A model generated the notes under the pieces. It was not told the DNA's origin, searched no databases, and saw only the letters and a list, made by a program, of their open reading frames with translations. A DNA stretch of 40,510 bases from Minisyncoccus sp041663305 (GTDB taxonomy: Bacteria > Patescibacteriota > Minisyncoccia > Minisyncoccales > Minisyncoccaceae): assembly GCA_041663305.1 (NCBI GenBank), contig JBAYMT010000008.1, forward strand, positions 1-40,510, read 5' to 3'. The position numbers were made by a program, and so were the translations under genes. Of the stretch, positions 40,350 through 40,510 are shown one piece after another. Within the stretch, counting starts at the first letter, position 1. The number at the start of each line of letters is the position of its first letter.

Positions 40350-40355
40350 TATAAT
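40350..40355 (+). promoter_or_regulatory. -10 box before the HdeD/DUF308-like gene
   Basis: TATAAT at 40350-40355, 37 bases before the ATG at 40393. No -35 at proper distance. Confidence 0.4.
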
Positions 40356-40392
40356 TTAATAAAGGTCGTTATTACCATAAACATATCAAAAT

Positions 40393-40510
40393 ATGGATAT
40401 TGCAATTGAAGCATTGCGCCAAGTCGAAAGAAATTTCATTTATAATGGAATAATCGCAATTTTATTCGGCATACTAATCTTTATATATCCTGAACTTTTA
40501 GGAATGCTGG
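40393..40510 (+). CDS. HdeD/DUF308-like membrane protein, N-terminus only
   Basis: 39 residues before the window ends: MDIAIEALRQVERNFIYNG, then a membrane helix (IIAILFGILIFIYPELLGML). The amphipathic start followed by a helix with GILIFIYPEL fits the beginning of the DUF308/HdeD repeat family of six-helix membrane proteins. The remainder lies outside the window. Confidence 0.55.
   Translation, partial: MDIAIEALRQVERNFIYNGIIAILFGILIFIYPELLGML

Noticed and set aside
1..40510. CRISPR array, tRNA or rRNA gene
   Set aside because: I saw no regularly spaced direct repeats, no cloverleaf-like segment and no rRNA-like sequence by eye; a tRNAscan or CRISPR search would settle this.
1..40510. Recoded TGA (as in Gracilibacteria or Absconditabacteria)
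   Set aside because: Conserved genes such as rsgA, cfa and the C5-methyltransferase read full length with the standard code and TGA occurs as a terminal stop.

Overview
The window looks like a chromosomal segment of a bacterium of the Candidate Phyla Radiation (Patescibacteria). The DNA is AT-rich, the standard genetic code reads through every gene, Shine-Dalgarno sites are mostly weak or absent, and many genes are short, lineage-restricted membrane or secreted proteins. Bacterial markers (RsgA, an ABC-F ATPase, cyclopropane fatty acid synthase, ArsR) argue against an archaeon. The placement rests on gene types and style, not on a search, and I cannot name the phylum.

Layout. (1) 1-2098, minus strand, visibly richer in G+C: a mobile-element module (a replication-protein-like gene cut by the window edge, a 73-residue protein, a DUF5659 protein, a coiled-coil/winged-helix protein and a zinc ribbon). 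(2) 2191-9976, plus strand, very AT-rich: a tight six-gene defence operon with an HTH regulator, SF2 helicase, amino-DNA methyltransferase, 5-methylcytosine methyltransferase, DUF3883 nuclease-like protein and DUF3644 HEPN protein. Its promoter shares its -35 region with the divergent promoter of the mobile module. (3) 9980-10593, minus strand, G+C-richer again: the other side of the element, with a perfect palindrome and a gene fragment. (4) 10565-17000: structured intergenic repeats and terminators around an arsenical operon (arsR, DUF2703-thioredoxin fusion, arsP-like permease, arsF-like, arsG-like) and an orphan peptide-binding protein of archaeal type. (5) 17169-20658: a translationally coupled cassette of two methyltransferases, a radical SAM enzyme and an alpha/beta hydrolase with a cysteine nucleophile. 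(6) 20872-25298: secreted and membrane hypotheticals, a putative zinc metallopeptidase and an HD phosphohydrolase. (7) 25461-28640: a three-gene operon that splits a PEP-synthase/rifampin-phosphotransferase-like enzyme into a phosphohistidine carrier and an ATP-grasp kinase, with a histidine phosphatase gene between them. (8) 29029-40510: ABC-F, RsgA, an unusual P1B-type ATPase, cyclopropane synthase, an ABC exporter, a membrane cytochrome b5-like protein and small unknown genes.

The two best candidates for undescribed biology are the two-methyltransferase/helicase/nuclease/HEPN operon (2191-9976) and the split phosphohistidine relay with its own phosphatase (25461-28640). The radical SAM cassette comes third. 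Coordinates and motifs were read directly from the sequence. Family names come from motif recognition and were not checked by any search.
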